NCBI GenBank assembly: GCA_964622915.1
Contig: CAZUSC010000096.1
Location: 1 to 6,961, forward strand
DNA from: CAZUSC01 sp964622915
GTDB taxonomy: Bacteria > Patescibacteriota > Andersenbacteria > UBA10190
Direction of reading: 5' to 3'
DNA length: 6,961 nt
Shown here: piece after piece, positions 5,123 to 6,961 of the stretch
How positions within the stretch are numbered: position 1 is the first letter of the stretch
Layout of the letters: each line of letters starts with the position of its first letter
Notes under the pieces: model-generated
What the model saw: the letters and a program-made list of their open reading frames with translations, nothing else
What the model was told of the DNA's origin: nothing
The model's database searches: none
Position numbers and translations under genes: made by a program

Positions 5123-5830
5123 ATGAATAAGAAATCAATTGTACCAGCACAGCTTTGCACGCTGTGCGAGCGTCTTGGGGTGCTCCTCGAGGAGCTGACG
5201 CAGACAGAGAATCCAGAGGGGAAAGAACGGATTCGAAGAAAGCTCCGGCGCAAGTGTTTTGGATACCTCGCCCGGTTTCAGATTGGACACCCCATCCTAC
5301 GCCGGAACGCCGAGGAAGTGTCTGACGTACAAGAAGTTCAGCCACTCATTGCAGCACTGGTCACGATGATGCGGGCTAGTGGCGGCATTGGGCTCGCTGC
5401 GCCGCAGGTTGGACTTGGACTGCGAGTTGCGGTGGTTGAGTGTAGCGAGCTAAGCCGCGGTGGACCGACAGGTCCTCACAAGCGGTTTTCTATCAGCGTG
5501 CTCATCAATCCTATCATCACCGCGGAAGCAACAAAGCTGGTCGTAAGCCACGAAGGGTGCTTGAGCCACTTGGCATGGGGAAATGATGCAGTGCTTGCCT
5601 TCACCCGCCGGCCAGAGAGTATCACCGCGCGATACCTGGATGAGCATGGTGTCCAGCACGAGCAGTCCTTTGATGGGTTGCACGCGCGGGCCGTCCAACA
5701 CGAGATCGAGCATCTAGATGGTATCTTCTTTCACGAACGTGTTGTACTTACGCCAAATTCATTCACTACACGCAGGCACCTCGACGAAACACGCGCGTTG
5801 CTGCGACAACACGGCATTGAAGTTTACTGA
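5123..5830 (+). CDS. def: Peptide deformylase with N-terminal extension
   Basis: This metalloenzyme removes the formyl group from the initiator methionine of nascent proteins. All three family motifs are present in the 235 residues: GIGLAAPQ (88-95), EGCLS (144-148, metal ligand Cys146) and HEIEH (193-197, ligands His193 and His197, catalytic Glu194). The ordinary deformylase start, HPILRRNAEEV, is reached only at about residue 56. The first 50 or so residues are therefore an extension, probably helical and basic (EGKERIRRKLRRK at 32-44), with a CTLC pair at 12-15. After EGCLS the usual Val/Ile-Pro-Gly turn is replaced by HLAWGN. This departs from typical bacterial enzymes and may reflect a specialised paralogue. 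The gene has its own promoter, a good Shine-Dalgarno site and a strong terminator. It is GC-richer than murI and faces the chorismate-lyase-like gene convergently. Confidence 0.92.
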   Translation: MNKKSIVPAQLCTLCERLGVLLEELTQTENPEGKERIRRKLRRKCFGYLARFQIGHPILRRNAEEVSDVQEVQPLIAALVTMMRASGGIGLAAPQVGLGLRVAVVECSELSRGGPTGPHKRFSISVLINPIITAEATKLVVSHEGCLSHLAWGNDAVLAFTRRPESITARYLDEHGVQHEQSFDGLHARAVQHEIEHLDGIFFHERVVLTPNSFTTRRHLDETRALLRQHGIEVY

Positions 5831-5831
5831 T

Positions 5832-5864
5832 GGCCTTTGTGCACTCATGCACGGAGGCCTTTTT
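5832..5864 (+). terminator. Strong intrinsic terminator of def
   Basis: GGCCT-TT-GTGCA (5832-5843) pairs with TGCAC-GG-AGGCC (5848-5859) around the loop CTCA. That gives ten Watson-Crick pairs and two central U-G wobbles, followed by five T residues (5860-5864). It begins two bases after the def stop. Its last T is the first base of the convergent gene's stop codon. On the other strand the hairpin is not followed by a T run, so it acts mainly rightward. Confidence 0.88.
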
Positions 5865-6469
5865 CATTTCTGCTTCTTTGACTTGGACTGGCGCGGCGCA
5901 CGGCGCTTTTTTGCCGTGTGCGCGGCACGCCTTTTCTTGGCAGCCAAGGCCGCTTGTAAAATTGCTTCATCTCCCGGCGGTGCAATCTCGAGCACGCCGG
6001 CGATGGCTTCACCCTTCGGCGACATAATAGTGTACAGCCGCTCCCATGTTTGTTGGGAGTGCTGCCCACCAACTCTTGCAGCCCGCAGCTTATTCACGGG
6101 CATATATGAAACCATGTGAACACTGACGTCTGTCTTCCGGCCAAAAAGATGATGCTTCTTCAGAGCATCACCGAAAGGCATCGTCGGCTTTTTCAGCATT
6201 GTCTTAATGAGTGCCCTGGTGTTTGGGATGCGCTTGACGAACGTGATGGCGTAGTAAATTGGCTCATCCCGCGTGCCGATAATGGTCATTCGGCGCAAAC
6301 CGGTAGCTGTGAGCTCCTGCTTAATAGGACTGACAATGATTGGCTGGCCGAGCATGTCCTGAAGATGGTCCACAAACAGACCCTCCGTGTACGAGAATAC
6401 TATTGGCATATTTAAGCGCTTGACCGTCTTCTTGGTTTTTTTGGTCCGGTGAAGTTGGCTTTTGCTCAT
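5864..6469 (-). CDS. Chorismate-lyase-like (UbiC-fold) protein with basic tails
   Basis: This 201-residue protein keeps the landmarks of UbiC, which splits chorismate into 4-hydroxybenzoate and pyruvate. Compared from memory with E. coli UbiC, Arg60 (LRRMTIIG, ten residues before DEP-containing Pro70) matches catalytic Arg76. MPFG (97-100) matches TPLG. WERLYTIMSPKGEA then GVLEIAPP (158-165) places Glu161 at catalytic Glu155. The related UTRA ligand-binding domain shares this fold, so a binding rather than lyase role is possible. Residues 1-20 are basic (TKKTKKTVKR), and the last 25 are Lys/Arg-rich with a duplicated AKKRRA. Such tails suggest contact with nucleic acid or an anionic surface. 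Met21 is an alternative start that removes the basic leader. The gene is convergent with def and is separated by a terminator from the upstream methyltransferase gene. No Shine-Dalgarno site is seen. Confidence 0.6.
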   Translation of the reverse strand: MSKSQLHRTKKTKKTVKRLNMPIVFSYTEGLFVDHLQDMLGQPIIVSPIKQELTATGLRRMTIIGTRDEPIYYAITFVKRIPNTRALIKTMLKKPTMPFGDALKKHHLFGRKTDVSVHMVSYMPVNKLRAARVGGQHSQQTWERLYTIMSPKGEAIAGVLEIAPPGDEAILQAALAAKKRRAAHTAKKRRAPRQSKSKKQK

Positions 6470-6475
6470 TTTTCA

Positions 6476-6484
6476 ACCATACCA
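6476..6484 (-). promoter_or_regulatory. Candidate extended -10 element before the chorismate-lyase-like gene
   Basis: The minus strand reads TGGTATGGT, then six bases, then the ATG at 6469. TGn is present and TATGGT matches four of six positions. No good -35 is visible. The upstream terminator at 6541-6569 implies that this gene needs its own promoter between 6470 and 6540, which makes this weak site a reasonable candidate. Confidence 0.3.
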
Positions 6485-6540
6485 GGTTACTATTTCTTTT
6501 AACAGGTGCTTTTGTGCCAATCGGGACTAACAAAATATAG

Positions 6541-6569
6541 AAAAAAACCACCGACAGGTTCGATGGTTT
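6541..6569 (-). terminator. Intrinsic terminator of the methyltransferase gene
   Basis: On the minus strand AAACCA-T-CGA pairs with TCG-G-TGGTTT around the loop ACCTG, with a U-G wobble in the middle. The run of seven T residues (A residues at 6541-6547 on the plus strand) forms the end of the stem and the tail. It lies 25 bases after the TAA stop at 6597-6595. Confidence 0.82.
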
Positions 6570-6594
6570 ATGGCCGAGTATGGCGCGTGGCTGA

Positions 6595-6961
6595 TTATGA
6601 GCCGAAACCGCGGCCAGTGATTTCGGGCACAACCGTGCCCTCGCCCCATCCTCCCGGGCGTACCGCCCGCCGCTCCTCGCCCGGCTTCTCCAGGACAGCC
6701 AGCAGATACGTTCCAACGCACGGACCAGCTCTGGCTAGGGCGTTGTCGATCGTCTGGGCAATCTCCACAGTCTTTTGAAACCGCGGCGAGCGAAAAAAAG
6801 ACGCGGGGAGAATGGAGAGAATCGTTGGGTACGCCCCCAGCGTGGTCACACGCAGGCCCTGCGAGGAGGCCAGCTCTTGCAGGCGGCGCTCGGTCATACC
6901 CCAACCGGGAATGGTGAACACCTCGGCGCCATGCCACACTTCAATCGTGTCATTGCCGGGA
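6595..6961 (-). CDS. Probable SAM-dependent methyltransferase, C-terminal part (runs off the right edge)
   Basis: The minus-strand frame is open from the edge to TAA at 6597-6595, giving 121 visible residues that start PGNDTIEVWHGAEVF. It begins inside the protein; an internal GTG at 6939 should not be taken as the start. The visible part has IPGWGMTERRLQELASSQGL followed by a strand (RVTTLGAY), a hydrophobic segment (PTILSILPASFF), a helix, and a final GTYLLAVLEKP strand. This order fits the end of class I methyltransferases, where a loop and helix of the 'LLExAGF' type precede the last strands. The SAM-binding motifs would be upstream and cannot be seen, so the assignment is tentative. A proline/glycine-rich tail of about 30 residues follows the last strand. 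The region is very GC-rich (43 of 60 bases at 6601-6660). A terminator follows the stop. Confidence 0.5.
   Translation of the reverse strand, partial: PGNDTIEVWHGAEVFTIPGWGMTERRLQELASSQGLRVTTLGAYPTILSILPASFFRSPRFQKTVEIAQTIDNALARAGPCVGTYLLAVLEKPGEERRAVRPGGWGEGTVVPEITGRGFGS

Noticed and set aside
5718..6415. Plus-strand open frames opposite the chorismate-lyase-like gene
   Set aside because: They begin inside def or cross its strong terminator, contain no family motif, and are shadows of the minus-strand coding frame.
6527..6937. Minus-strand 136-codon frame overlapping the methyltransferase fragment
   Set aside because: It is in a different frame of GC-rich DNA, has low-complexity Gly/Arg/Ala content, and runs through the terminator hairpin at 6541-6569. 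The 6595-6961 frame has the ordered strand/helix pattern of a real domain.
1..6961. CRISPR array, insertion sequence, prophage or integrase att site
   Set aside because: No spaced direct repeats, transposase or integrase motifs, or terminal inverted repeats with target duplications were seen on either strand.

Overview
The window reads as part of a small-genome environmental bacterium. A Candidate Phyla Radiation (Patescibacteria) or similar metagenomic lineage is my best guess. This rests on overall style: compact solitary genes, mostly without Shine-Dalgarno sites, a mixture of divergent small enzymes, an exported multidomain hydrolase and a toxin-antitoxin pair. TGA is used as a stop by at least four genes, so the code is standard. 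No rRNA, tRNA, CRISPR array, transposase or phage gene is visible.

Left part (1-4920, moderate to low GC). A zinc-ribbon gene runs off the left edge on the minus strand. Divergent from it is glutamate racemase (murI, 222-1082). Behind murI lies a 47-codon fragment (1098-1241) resembling the N-terminus of a polytopic membrane protein, then a Phd/YefM-RelE-type toxin-antitoxin operon (1299-1762). Next comes a 779-residue exported lipase-like protein (1836-4175) made of a beta-sandwich domain, an alpha/beta-hydrolase domain, a second beta domain and a helical tail. Its stop overlaps a possible start of a small Trp-rich membrane protein (to 4492). A strong promoter then drives a divergent S-adenosylmethionine decarboxylase homologue (4563-4919).

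Junction (4920-5122). This 203-base gap has a perfect 14-bp tandem duplication, a good sigma-70-type promoter and a terminator-like hairpin inside the predicted leader of the next gene. Composition changes across it: coding lines counted by hand give 23/60 G+C at 901-960 in murI and 38/60 at 5161-5220 in def.

Right part (5123-6961, higher GC). A peptide deformylase with an N-terminal extension (5123-5830) ends at a strong intrinsic terminator. Convergent with it is a minus-strand gene (5864-6469) whose protein keeps the Arg/Glu landmarks of chorismate lyase and carries very basic tails. Upstream of that gene, behind its own terminator, is the C-terminal part of a probable methyltransferase running off the right edge.

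The genes do not form one pathway. The only clear cotranscribed sets are the toxin-antitoxin pair and probably the lipase with its small membrane partner. The best leads are the altered processing site of the SpeD homologue, the chorismate-lyase-like protein, the extended deformylase, the lipase architecture, and -10-like elements sitting a few bases before several start codons. I did not find a convincing new multi-gene system.
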